The notes under the pieces: model-generated
What the model was told of the DNA's origin: nothing
Databases searched by the model: none
What the model saw: only the letters and a program-made list of their open reading frames with translations
NCBI RefSeq assembly: GCF_901000735.1
Contig: NC_081541.1
Span: 41,757,021-41,821,020 of the forward strand
Length of the DNA: 64,000 bases
Origin: Corylus avellana
Lineage: Eukaryota > Streptophyta > Magnoliopsida > Fagales > Betulaceae
Direction of reading: 5' to 3'
Part shown: positions 44,676 through 56,300 of the stretch, piece by piece
Layout of the letters: each line of letters starts with the position of its first letter
Position numbering within the stretch: position 1 is the first letter of the stretch
Program-made: the position numbers and the translations under genes

Positions 44676-45574
44676 GGGTTAAATACTCTTTTGCCCCCTA
44701 GGGTTTCAACACTTTATTTTTTCTTCTTTAGGGTTTCATTTTTATCACCCTTTAGTTTTCATAAAGACCAAGATGATACTTCTGTTAAAATTCCGTCCAA
44801 AACTTAACGAAACGTTACGTCAGCACCAATCAAATGTCGCCATGTGTCATATAAATAATTTAAAAAAAAAAAAATTAAAAAGATTAAAAAATTATATTTA
44901 ATTTTTTTTATTTAAAAAAAAAAAAAAAATTGGGTTGGCTGTAGACCCTTGGCCATTTGATCTGGCCAGTTTTTTGGACCGTGAATCCATTATAGGTTCC
45001 GGTAGTGAGGTTCTGGGTCTATTGAGAAAGATATACTGTTGGAATCTGCAGAGTGCTTGGAAAAGGGTTTGGCTGGTGATCTATCTCAGATTGATTCCAA
45101 GTCACTGACAGAGGGGAAAATGCTCCTCTGGACACTGGGGAGGGGAGGACATGGAAGTTGAAGATGACATTACTGATACAGAACAGTCAAAAGCCGATGA
45201 AGAGAAATTTGTTGAACGGGCAACTCATTCTATGCATCAGATTTAGCTTGGGGGTAAAGTAATTAAGGAGCCACCCATGGTGGCCTGGGCAGATATTTGA
45301 TCCTTCGGATCCTTCAAATACCCCAAATGGCCTAGCCACCCACAATTTTCTTTTTGTTTTTTTTGAAAAAATATAATTTTTTAATCTTTTTATTTATTTT
45401 TTTAAAATTAATTATATGACACGTGATGACATTTGGTTGGTGCTGATATGGCGTTCCGTTAAATTTTGGACGAAATTATAACGGAAGTACCATCTTAGTC
45501 TTTATAAAAAACACATGTACCTGGAGAAAAAATTAAAGTGTTAAAACCTTAGGGGGCAAAAGAGTATTTAACCC
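44676..45574. mobile_element. Mutator-like element with long terminal inverted repeats
   Basis: The ends GGGTTAAATACTCTTTTGCC and, inverted, GGGTTAAATACTCTTTTGCC match, and imperfect inverted similarity runs about 200 bases inward (AACGGAAGTACCAT/ATGATACTTCTGTT, GACACGTGATGACATTTG/AATGTCGCCATGTGTC). The related DNA at 43315 lacks the insert; flanks TTAAAAGAA and TTAAAAAAT resemble an imperfect 9-bp target duplication. The centre (about 44935-45300) is less AT-rich and non-repetitive and holds no transposase, as in a non-autonomous or gene-capturing element. Confidence 0.75.
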
Positions 45575-45784
45575 TTTAAAAAATTAGTCTATAAAATTAG
45601 CATGCGTTTATTTACAAGAAAACTTCAAAAAATTCTCTTGAATTTTCATGCGCTTTGAAAGTATTATGAAATTCAAAAAATCTCAATTAAAAGTATCCAA
45701 TTTTTAATTTCTTTCAATTACTCATTTTATTAGAATTTTTTGTTAAATCTTATTAAAATTTTCAAATTAGTCATATTTGTGATA

Positions 45785-45960
45785 GGATACATGACACGTG
45801 GCGACATTTAATTGGTGCTGACGTGATATTCCGTTAAGGTTTGAACGAAATTTTAACGGAGGTACCATTTTGGTCTTTATGAAAACTACAGGTACCTCAT
45901 GTGATAAGAGGAAAAAAATAACGTGTTGAAATCCTAGGGGACAAAAGAGTATTTAGCCCT
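45785..45960. mobile_element. One-armed relic of the same Mutator-like family
   Basis: The segment from GACACGTGGCGACATTTAAT to ACAAAAGAGTATTTAGCCC matches the right arm of the 44676-45574 element in the same orientation. The left arm and centre are missing. It is probably an internally or terminally deleted copy. Confidence 0.7.
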
Positions 45961-46498
45961 TTTCTATTATAAGAAAATTGTAAATATTCAGGTATTTATT
46001 TGTTTATAAAAAACAAACATCTGGGCAATATTTGTTCATTGCAGTTTAGCAATACTGGATAAAGATTCTTTGTAATTCTTAGGCTCTTTTACCTAGCTAG
46101 TAAATTTCTCGTTTCAATCGTGGACTTTGCTCTAGAAAAAGAGAGTTTTTTTTTACGCAACAATACTAATATGTTAATTTCAACTAATTACTAATTTTTT
46201 TTTTTATTATTTAACAAAGATCAATCTAATGATTAGTTATGAGTGCCACATTGGTATTATTGGATAAATATTGAATGAAATTATATATCTATCATAAAAT
46301 TATATTATGAGTACCCAACAGAGAAATATGTGAAAAGAAAATAAAAAGATAAAAGGGGGAGAGAAAGAGTTTTTAGGAATAAAATAAGGATGGAGTGAGC
46401 TATCAATGACAAAAATTGAAGTTACATTATCATTATATTACCAGTTTTATTTCATAGCAAATGCCAATCCAACTAAGCATGAAAGTGGGCATTTCTAT
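45961..46498. repeat. Third, partial copy of the 22/28-kb repeat
   Basis: It is similar to 22480-22870 and 28440-28960, with landmarks such as TATTCAGGTATTTATTTGTT, TTCTTTGTAATTCTTAGGCT and CAATCTAATGATTAGTTATG. It lacks the SINE and is clearly more divergent. It shows that the repeat belongs to the DNA following the F-box gene in the block. Confidence 0.7.
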
Positions 46499-46501
46499 GA
46501 T

Positions 46502-46854
46502 ACATTACATGAAAAATGATCTTTAGCAACCATATATTTAGCAGCAACTCAAATATCGTCGATCTTAATTAATTGTTAATCACCTTTAGCGACGACAATT
46601 TTCAGTAGTCGTTAATTTCATTAAAAAATAAAAAATAATATCAAAAACGACTTCTAGTCGTTGCTGATATGTCGTTCCTAATATCGGCACATGAATTTTT
46701 TTCACGCGCGGAAAGTTGCACAAATGTATTTATGATGGGATATAGCTTATTTGCGACATCCATTATGGTCGCCAATAAGAATTCTTAATAGCGACAATGG
46801 TTGTCATTAATATTAAATTATTGCGTGTTCCTGTATTGCAGTGCGATGGAGGCA
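46502..46854. mobile_element. Short CACTA-like non-autonomous element
   Basis: The ends read CATTACATGAAAA on the left and, inverted, CACTGCAATACAGGAA on the right, similar to the CACTACAAGAAA termini of plant CACTA elements. GAT flanks both sides (46499-46501 and 46855-46857), matching the 3-bp duplication of that superfamily, and the related sequence TTCTATGATGGTGG at 43577 resembles the empty site. Internal GCGAC/GTCGC sub-repeats are typical. There is no transposase. Confidence 0.6.
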
Positions 46855-47620
46855 TGGAGCTGAACTAGTCGCAATAGGGTCTAGCTCACACTCATGTGTC
46901 AATCAACCATCCATGTTGCCAAAAAAAAAAGAAAGAAGCAAAGAGTAACAATTATCGCAACTAAATTTTAGTTATTGCTTAAAGAAGAAGAAGGTATAAA
47001 AACAATTTTGGTTATTGTGATTTGGATTTTTGACAAATAGTTTATTGAGTTTTAAAAAGTGATTAATCATTCATTAAAGGAAGCCAAAAAGAACAAATTA
47101 ATTAGTCATTGATGTTAGAAAAGTTGATGGGATCTGTTAATGTACATGCTACCTCTCAAATTATTTATTTATTTAATTTTTACATTTGGAAGTGATTATT
47201 AGTCATAGGGTGGTTTGGTTACCCCAAAATATGCTAAAAAAAAGTGACAGAACCATTTCCAAGGCTATTTGGGTGGTTTGACCACCTTCATTTAACATAT
47301 CAATGGATTAAGTTAGTCTCCAAGATATCCCAAAAACGTGCAATGATCATATCCACTTTCTCCATGAAAAAGTAATCAGCTGTACCATCAATTCCAATAC
47401 CAAGTTGGGATATTATATATTAAATAGTTTAAACAAAAAAAAACCATTCATATTGGCTTTCTATAGAGAGAGGGTGTCAATTAGTACCCCACTAAAATAA
47501 ACTGAACAAGTAATCGTAAAGAAAACTTCACTTAACACTCCTTAATTTTAATTATATTTGCAATTATCCCTCTAAATGATAACAATGGCTATTTGACCTT
47601 GAATTGTGCATGCCAACCAC
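46855..47620. other. AT-rich intergenic DNA, nothing recognised
   Basis: No gene, RNA or clear repeat boundary was seen on either strand. Confidence 0.5.
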
Positions 47621-48545
47621 ACCTTTTTTTTTTTTTTTTTTTCCAAAGTGGAGAACACAAACGAAAATGACAAAGAAATCCTAGTAATAGTCAGGAATGG
47701 GTCAAATAAATAACCCGGCCCATCAAGCGAAATAAAACGGCCAAAAGAGACTGTATAAATGGCAATATTCCATAAACGAAACAAAACCCCAAAGGGTTGC
47801 CGACATGACCATTAGTGGTCAGAAAAAAAGAACAAAGCCGACCATTAGTAGTCGGAAAGGAGAGGAAAAACTTTGTCAAAAATAGAAAAGAAGGCCAGAT
47901 CAACGATCTAGCCAAAAAAAGAAACATAGAGGACAGAAAATTACATGGAAAAATAAAAAGACAAAAAATACAGTAAAGCAAAATAAAATCTCAAAATCCA
48001 AAAATCAGCAACATCAGAGGCGGAGACGTGGAGGCTCGTGAGTTCCACATGTCGGCGCGTGAGATCCACGCATTGGCGTGTGATGGCCGGAAGGATGAGT
48101 GAGAGGCAACGGCGGGAAGAGATGATGCCGGAGACAATGGTAGAGAGGCGCGTTGGATGGCGAGGCTGCTGGAGGGTGACAAATCGAGCTTCAAAGAAAC
48201 CAGATTGGAGACCTATGACAAATCTGAACGAAAATGCCGTTGCCATGACTCGGAGTAGGCAGTGGAGCGTCGGAGGAGGGGCTAGAGTCGTGATTTCTGG
48301 AGGAGATTGGATAAATTGCACAAGGCGATGGATAAAGCCTCATAAGAGGTGGAAAGAACCGGAGAAAAGAAATCACCAGTGAGGAGCAACACGGTGAGAG
48401 AGGAAGAGGGGTAGATGAGGGGAGGAGGGGGAGGGGAGAACAGGTTCTTCCCTCCACCTCAGGCTTTTTATTCAATGCCAAATTAAAATAGATGTTCCAA
48501 AAGGCTACATTGCAGTATCTGTCAAAGAGAGTGCAAATAAGCAAT
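47621..48545 (-). mobile_element. Probable retroelement-derived segment, unclassified
   Basis: On the minus strand this is a GC-richer stretch with overlapping short open frames (for example ITRQCVDLTRRHVEL) that ends in a 20-base A run (T run at 47623-47642 on the plus strand). That fits a reverse-transcribed insert. No reverse transcriptase, integrase or other domain was recognised, and flanking duplications are unclear. It may instead be a fast-evolving orphan sequence; a protein-coding role is doubtful. Confidence 0.35.
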
Positions 48546-48559
48546 CCCTAATCCTTTTG

Positions 48560-48870
48560 TTTTTGTTTTTATTATTATTATTTTATAAGTAATTGAGATA
48601 TTATTATAAGTGTATAGCGCCCCATGTACATAGAAAATATACATAAGAAGCCATGCCAACTAATCACCAAAGGTCCAAAGGAGAAACACAAGCAACTGAA
48701 CAAAGATACAAAGTGTTAAAAAATAAGGATTTAATCTCTTCTAAAATTCTTTGGCGGTCCGCAAAACTCCTAATATCATTCTTGACTCTACCTTTCATTT
48801 CGAGAATAATTTGGGCTTAACCATATGATAGGGTATCTCATTATTTCATTTTATGTTGAAGAAACTATCC
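48560..48870 (-). mobile_element. L1-type LINE 3'-end relic
   Basis: The minus strand reads, with stops, FCGPPKNFRRD … LFSCLCFSFGPLVISWHGFL, which resembles the very C-terminus of plant L1 polyproteins (a zf-RVT tail with WT.AF.SPLVISF.DFL-type residues). A 3' UTR follows, including ATGTACATGGGGCGC, and an A/T-rich end. Only the last fraction of a LINE is left. Family elements like this supply the machinery that moves the SINEs seen here. Confidence 0.55.
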
Positions 48871-48983
48871 CAACTATACAAGTTTTTACAATTTTTTTTT
48901 TTGTCTCCTGTCGAAGTTTACAATGACCTTTTATCCTTTTGGGAGCCATTGTTTGTTATGACTTGACCTTTCTGGTACAAGAT

Positions 48984-49085
48984 AATAGAACCATTTAGAG
49001 TTGTAATGGAGTGGAGTATTGAATTTTTAATTGTAATAGAACCATTTAGGGTTGTAACGGAGTGGAGTATTGAATTTTTAATTGT
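48984..49085. repeat. 51-bp tandem duplication
   Basis: Two direct copies of AATAGAACCATTTAGRGTTG… with two base differences lie side by side. No function is suggested. Confidence 0.85.
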
Positions 49086-49499
49086 TATAAATATAGCAGA
49101 CATAATATGTAAGATGTAGAATTTATGTATTTTTATTAATTTATAAATATGAAACACTCTGAGTAATTTTCTATCTATGTTGCCTTCATTTTTTTATAGA
49201 ATTTTAGTTTAAGAAGAGTTGTGATTCTATTATTGTTTGTCTATTACGAACCCACACACCATCCTGCATCACATTGGCTATTATAGCTAAAAATTAATGA
49301 AGAAAATGCTTTGATAGTGAAGCGTATGTTCAATCTGGCAGTGGCTCCAACCTAAGCTTAATCCTTTTATTGCACCTAAACTAAATTCATATTTACTTAC
49401 CATTCAAAGATCCACTCGTTTATTCTCGTAACTTTTTTCTTATTCAATTAAAAAAAAAAAAAAATCCACTCGTTTCTAGACAAGATTGACACCCTTAAA

Positions 49500-49985
49500 A
49501 TACATATGTGCATCGTGCAACTTCCCAAGCAATGTTTATTCATAATTCAAAGAGGAAATCAAACAAAAAGGAAAGGAATAGGTAATTTCATCACGGAGGT
49601 TGCTTTAGAAAAAGAGAGAGAACGGTAACATTCGATAATAAATCTCCACCCACTTTCCTTAGAAAAAATAAAGTCTCCATCCAGTTTCTTTCACCAACAA
49701 TTAAAGGTGATCGAAACATGACAGCAAAAGTCTTTCGCATGTACCTCTCATATATTTAAACAAACTCGAAGAAAAATAGTCTGTCCCCTCACAATTGGCC
49801 ACGTTCCTTTATTTTCATTTATTTATTTTCCTTCACCTGCATCACTGCAGTAGTTTTGTCCACTTGGAAATAAAAATAATTAGAGACAGAAAAGCATGAA
49901 CATGGGCGAGAAGCCAGCAATTAGAAAATTATTGGGGTGAGAAGTTTAGTGCAGAAAATGGTAATATGATGGGGTCGGGCAGTAA
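49500..49985 (+). repeat. Gene-less CNL 5' module
   Basis: The landmarks of the gene C upstream region occur in order (CATCGTGCAACTTCCCAAGC, CAAACAAAAAGGAAAGGAAT, CACAATTGGCCACGTTCCTT, AGCCAGCAATTAGAAA), but no CNL follows. It runs instead into ATPase-flank DNA. It is a remnant of a deleted copy. Confidence 0.65.
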
Positions 49986-50570
49986 GATTATAGTTTATGT
50001 GGTAAAATTGATAATGTGGGGTAATTCATGAAAAAAAAAAAAAAAAAAACACGCATCGTGCAACTTCCTAAGCAATGTTTATTCATTATTCAAATAGGCA
50101 CTTTTCATATTGAATTTTTGTATAAAAAAATAAAATTTAAAAGAAAGTAGAAAAGAGAATAAATAATCTATATTGAATTTTTGTATAAAAAAAGTAGTTA
50201 AGTAGAGAATTGTATTTTTTCATAAGTCATTTTACATTATGTTGCTAGAGATACTCTTAAGTCGAGACGGGACAGCACGTACATAAAGTGGATTCCCCAT
50301 GCATCCACTGGTTTGAGAATAATATTAACCTGAACAGAGTCAAATTATCCTTAGGATTGAATCAAAAGTATAGTCAACAACACTACTGTTGGGCCAAGGA
50401 TGCAGAGTTAGCAAAGATCATCATGAGAAACAATTTTTTTTTTTCATTGGTGATCAATTATATTGAAAAATAAGGCAAAAAAATATAGTCCTATAAGTAG
50501 ACAGCAAAGAAACACAACACGATACAAAACATATCCACAGCAAGATAAAGTCAAACCCTATATGTTCCTG
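49986..50570 (+). repeat. CNL 3'-flank/ATPase-flank remnant
   Basis: Pieces around GTAGAAAAGAGAATAAA, CATTTTACATTATGTTGCTA and CATATCCACAGCAAGATAAA match 38690-39050 with many changes. No exon is present. Confidence 0.55.
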
Positions 50571-50999
50571 CCGATCAACCAATGTGTTGGTTTTCTGCGC
50601 GCAGGTCCTGGGTCGAATTGTAAGGGTGTGCTCTTGTAAGGGGTGTGTGTCTTTAGCTATGCCTAAAGCTAGCTTGATGTAAATACGTGTTTGTTTGTGC
50701 TTTATAAAAGTTACTCAATTATCTAAAAATAAATAAATAATAATAATTATAGTAAAGGTAGGTGTTACCCTAAGTGTTTGTGTCAGTACCCTTTTATTGT
50801 TCTATGTTCCTAAAAACATTCCAAGAAAATACCCAGCAAAGTAATCATTTGCTATTGTAGATGGGTCCTGCAATTTCCAGCTCCATGATCAGCATGTGTA
50901 ATTACCATCTTCTTTCTTTTGTAAATACCAATTAAAGAATTTGATAATAAACTAAACAGACGGAAGACATAGATAGAAAGATACAAAAATTAATTAAAT
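50571..50999. other. Interspersed repeat piece and AT-rich DNA
   Basis: 50580-50655 matches 1380-1450 inverted. The remainder is AT-rich and unrecognised. Confidence 0.45.
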
Positions 51000-51265
51000 C
51001 ACTACCAAAAAATCCATACTTTGTGACGTGTCAACAGTCTGGGTTTTTTAAAAGGTCACACCAAAAGGTGACTTTTTTGGCTAAAGGGTATTGTTTAAAC
51101 AGTAAACGACACCCCTAGGGCATCGTTTTACTGTTGAAACGACGTCCTCCCTATGAGGGACGTCGTTTCAACAGTGACACGTCGTCATTGTTTGACGACA
51201 TGGCACTATTGACATGGCGCCAACTTAAAGTTTGCGCCGTGTCACTGTTGACACGTCGTTGGTTA
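51000..51265. mobile_element. Hairpin-rich element with CACTA-like left end
   Basis: It opens with CACTACCAAAAAA. A perfect inverted repeat with 18-base arms (51130-51147 and 51158-51175) and a 10-base loop lies in its centre. A second pair, GACGTGTCAACAGT (about 51024) and ACTGTTGACACGTC (about 51246), brackets the whole. It has no coding capacity and its right terminus is not defined. It is probably a MITE or a CACTA remnant. Confidence 0.5.
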
Positions 51266-51306
51266 TGATATACATTCATATATGAAAGTCTTATAGCTAG
51301 AGGCTA

Positions 51307-51347
<41 letters not shown>

Positions 51348-51974
51348 CTCTTGGTTTCTTTGATTGTGTACAAAGTTCTATTTGTAAATCTTTACCAGTT
51401 ATTTGAATAATTTCAAATGTAGAAAAAATTATTTAATCCCTTAATTTAGGGTAACCAAATCATCATTTATCATAAAAGATTTATGTCCTTGTTATGTTCA
51501 TGTAAGATGAATCGTGAGAGTGTTGATCTAACAACCGACATTGACTACTATGACCAGAACTTGCTACCATTGTTGAAATACATCTTCCTATCAACTTAAG
51601 CTTTGAAACAATAAAGTTGTGATTTAATATATTATCAGAGTCAAAAATCCTGAGTTCGAATATTAACTCCATCATTCACTCCTCATTTAATTAGTACATA
51701 TTTTTATCAACTTAAACTTTTGAAACAAATAATAATTTAACAATTATGGCCGAAACTTGATGAAGAGATGCTTCGACTGTGAAGCGTGTGTTATAATGGG
51801 TGATAACTCCAACTTTAATTAGTCACTGTTTAAGAAATAGAAAATATATTTGAGGTTTTTGTTTTTTTGTTTTCGAAATATCCGCTTGTTTTGGTGAAAC
51901 GAATAAAAAAAAAAAAAAAAATCAAATTGTTGTGGTTTGGAAATGATTTATTAGCGAGCATTGATCTTGAAATT
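51266..51974. other. Poly-T tract and AT-rich DNA, nothing recognised
   Basis: An uninterrupted T run of about 36 (about 51309-51345) stands out. No gene or repeat end was recognised. Confidence 0.5.
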
Positions 51975-52505
51975 ACCAAAAAGTAAGCGAAACTAAAGTT
52001 TTCATAAGATGACCCAACAATATTCAATCACTACTAATTTCAAAAATTTAAGTAGATAAAAACAAATTGATTTAATTATTAAATTAATATTCTAACACTC
52101 TCTTTATGTGTGGGCTCAAATTTACTCTTAATAAGTAAGGTCTAACACGTTAAATATTCAAAAAAATGAGGTGAATGACGGAGACAAGGTTCAAATAAAA
52201 AGACCGTTGCTCAGATACTATGTTAAATTACCACTTGTCCCAAAAGCTTAACAGACAATACTCTAGAACCGATAGAATATCACAAATTTATTCATAAAGC
52301 ATTTGTAAACTTCTTACGCAAGCAACTTCTACAGAATTTAATCTATCTATAAAATTATGGTGTCTTTAACATCCTGACTTTGCTATTATTGTTAGTTCTA
52401 TAGAACTAATACTAATATGACCACCTATTTATGTGTTTACCAGACTGCATTTACCAACAAAAAGAACTTTGGAAAGGAAGCTCGAGAGGCTGCTTGGGCA
52501 GCAAA
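51975..52505 (+). pseudogene. H+-ATPase intron plus broken tail exon, fused to CNL upstream DNA
   Basis: The intron (about 51978-52443) is similar to 25198-25657 and 40616-41078. After TTTACCAG the exon opens as in the other copies (TAFTNKKNFGKEAREAAWAA), then at about 52503 it changes without a splice site into the DNA upstream of gene D. Earlier exons and the end of the gene are missing. The same fusion lies at 7992-8034. Confidence 0.85.
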
Positions 52506-52893
52506 GTTATATTTTTCAAACACATTCCCAAATAAATGGAGAAAGAGTGGCCACTCCTATTGTATTGACTTTTATTTCGTCTTCTTAACAAACAGATGGA
52601 AAAAAAATTTTTGGACAATGCTTTCGAGAAAAGAAGTGCTAGGCAGACTCACTTTCACACTCTATGTCATGGTACCAAAAATCGATCGTCATTAAAAGTT
52701 AAATGAATCATTATAAAACTTTGGATGAATGATACTTTTTAGAGCATGTTTATGATTTTGTTTGAAAAATAAGGTCTTTTAAGTTAAAATGCGTTTTTCT
52801 TTTAAAAAAAAATTTCATTTTTAAGCTTTTGTCCAAAGCGCGTTTTGGTCATTTTTAACCCTTAAAAATACTTTCAAATTTTTTTTATCAAAC

Positions 52894-52924
<31 letters not shown>

Positions 52925-53362
52925 CCAAACGAACTTTTAAAATGTTAAAACCAATTTTAGATCAATAAAATGCACACACCCAAACATACACTTGATGCTA
53001 CATTAAAATTAAAAAAAAAAAAAATGAGGAAAAAAAAAAGTGTACGTGTTGCAGTTATTCGAAAAAGATAGATAACGACTTTAAAAAATAATAATAATAA
53101 AAAATAAAAAATTGATAGATAACGTAGAAGCCATCCGTGGCCAAACAACTAAAGATAAGAAAAACACAGAGGACAGAAATTTCTGTCCAGAGGGAAATAA
53201 AACAAACAGGAAAGGAATAGGTAATTTCATCATGGTCCATGGACGTTGCTTTAGAAAAAGAGAGATAACATTCAATGATAAATCCCCACCAATTACTTTC
53301 TGCTTTCAGTGCTTGGCTACCCTCAACCCTTGCATCGTTTTTCTTGATTCCTGAAGAAAACA
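52506..53362 (+). promoter_or_regulatory. Upstream region and shortened leader of CNL gene D
   Basis: It equals the upstream region of gene A apart from a 218-base deletion in the leader at CCACCAA (about 53286-53292). A 28-base T run lies at about 52897-52924. The last 75 bases before the ATG agree with genes A and C. The leader element GGGAGAGAAGCCAGCAA is lost with the deletion. No TATA box is evident. Confidence 0.6.
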
Positions 53363-56300
53363 ATGGCGGAAGCCCTCCTTTCTGCGTTCCTTGGAGTCCT
53401 CTTTGACCGTCTCTCGTCTCGGGAGTTGCTCAACTTTGCTCGCCGAGAGGGACTTGAGAAAAAGATGGATAAGTGGAGCAAAATGCTGTCAAGAATTGAG
53501 GCTGTGCTTGCTGATGCAGAGGAGAAGCGAGATAATGGCGTGGCAGTGAAGAAGTGGCTAGATGATCTCAGAGACTTGGCTTACGATGTGGATGACATCC
53601 TCGATGAGTTCGCCACCAAAGCTTTGCAACAGAAACTGACGGGAGGAAATCAGGCCAGCACAAGTAAGGTACGGAACTTCATCCCTGCTTGTTGTACTGG
53701 TTTCAAGATCAACAATAGGCTGGGGTCAGAGATAGAGGAGATCACTGATCGATTCAACGAGATGGTGAAGCAAAAAGATGATCTGAAATTGTGTGAAAAT
53801 GTTGATAGGAGGTCACGCAGAACAAGAGAGACACTGGCGCCAACTTCCGTAGTGACCAAAGCTAATGTTTATGGGAGGGAAAAAGATAAAGAGGCTATAC
53901 TTGAATTGCTGGTGGGTGAAAAATGTAGGGATGCTCAACTCTCTGTGATTCCTGTAATTGGTATGGGGGGCATAGGAAAGACAACTCTTGCCCAGCTTGT
54001 GTACAATGATGAAAAAGTGCAGAGCTATTTTGATATGAAGGCATGGGCTTGTGTTTCTGAAGATTTTGATGTTGTTAGGGTGACAAAAACAATTTTAGAA
54101 TCTCTCACCCCTGAAAATTGTGAGGGTAAGGATCTAAATTGGTTGCAAAATAAACTAAAGGAGAATGTGAAGGGGAAGAAGTTTTTAGTCGTTTTAGATG
54201 ATCTTTGGAATGAAAACTACCATGACTGGAGTATCTTACGTGCTCCTTTTGAAGAAGGGGCTTCAGGAAGTGCAATTGTCATCACAACTCGCAATGTGGG
54301 AGTTTCATCAAAGACAGGTACCATTCCAGCTGCTTACTCACTCAAAGAGTTGTCAAATGATGTTTGCTTGTCTATATTGGCCCATCATGCATTGGGGAAA
54401 AGAGACTTCAGTGCACATCTAAACCTCAAAGATATTGGTGAAGGAATAGTTGGAAGGTGTAAAGGCTCCCCTTTGGCAGCGAAAGTACTTGGAGGTGTCT
54501 TACGCAATAAAATGGAGCCTAATGAGTGGGAAGATGTATTGAAGAGCAAGATATGGGATTTACCAGAAGTGGGAAGTGAAATTGATCCAGCTCTTATGTT
54601 GAGCTTTCATCATCTCCCTTCACATTTAAAGAGGTGCTTTGTGTATTGCTCTGTACTTCCCAAGGACTATGAATTTGAGGAGACACAGTTGGTTCTACTA
54701 TGGATGGCAGAAGGTTTACTTCAACCACGAGATGGGAGAAAGCAAATGGAAGATTTGGGTAGCGAGTATTTTAACAATCTGCTGTCGAGGTCATTTTTCC
54801 AACAATCATTCAAGGATGAATCAAGGTTTCTTATGCATGACCTCATCAACGATTTGGCTGAAAAGGTTGCAGGAGATATATGCTTTAAAATGGAGGATAG
54901 AATTGGAGGTAATAATGGAAGGAAACCTTCTACGAAGGCTCGACATTCATCTTACCTTGGCGGTGAATATGATGGCATTCAAAAGTTTGAGATTTTTAAT
55001 GATCTCACATGTTTACGAACCTTCCTACCTCTTATGCTTCCATATCCAGGCAATTGTTACTTGACTAGTAATGTTCCTCTTGAATTATTGCCAAAATTGC
55101 AGCGCTTAAGGGTGCTCTCTTTGAGGGGATACAACATATTTGAGTTACCAGAGTCAATTGGTGATCTCAAGCATCTACGGTCCTTTGATCTTTCTCTCAC
55201 TAAAATCAGAAGCTTGCCTGATTCAATAGCCACTCTCTATAATTTACAGACAATGATTTTGGAGGATTGTTCTAATCTAAAGAAATTGCCTTCAACGTTT
55301 GCTAACCTAGTCAATTTGCGACATCTCAACATTCAAGGAGCACGTGCATTGGATGCAATGCCTCCGCAAATGGGTAAATTAACTTGTCTCCAATCATTGT
55401 CTAATCTAGTTGTGGGAAAAGGTAGTTGTTCCGGGGTAAAGGAGTTAGGGCCTTTGTTGCATCTTCGAGAGACACTTTGCATTTCAGGATTGGAAAATGT
55501 GATTAATCTTGAGGAGGCGAGGGACGCTAGGTTAATTGAAAAACACAATCTCCATGGGTTGTCATTGAAATGGAGTAGAAACATAGATGAGTCACAAGAT
55601 CGAAAAAGTGAATTAAAGGTACTTAACATGCTACAACCTCACAAGGGTTTAAAAGAGCTCACTATTAGACACTATGGCGGTGCAGAATTTCCAACTTGGT
55701 TAAGAGTTCCCTCATTTTGTAATATGATAGTTTTGAAGATTGAAAGTTGTGCAAAGTGCACAACCTTGCCAGCAGTGGGCCAGTTACCATCACTTAAAGA
55801 ACTTTTCATCAAAGGCATGGCCAGTGTGAAAAATATTGGAAGTGAGTTTTGCGAGGAAGGTTGCTCACAAGCTTTCAAATCCTTGGAGATTTTGCGTTTC
55901 CAGAATATGCAAGAATGGGAGAACTGGATTCCTTGTGAAGAATTTCCAAAACTGCTTAAGCTTTCTTTTATAAGGTGTCCCAAGCTTGTCGGTAAGTTAC
56001 CAAACCACCTTCCTTTATTACAAAACATTGTGATAAATCAATGTAGGCAATTGGTGGTTTCAATTTCATGCTTTCCAGAGCTATGCAAACTAAAAATTGA
56101 GGAATCAGAAGGGGTGGTGCATAGAGGCAAGGTTGACTTCGGTTCACTACGCTTCTCGTCTCTTTCAACAATTTCAGAATTCACATGTCAAATAGAAGGG
56201 TTTATAATGGAAGGGCTGACAAGCGTGGAAGATTTGACGATTGAAACTTGTGAGGAGCTTACGCCTTTGTGGTCAAATGATGTGGGATTACTACAACATC

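Noticed and set aside
48038..48382. Plus-strand 114-codon frame rich in arginine
   Set aside because: It is antisense to other open frames in an unclassified retroelement-like segment. No domain or conserved partner was seen.
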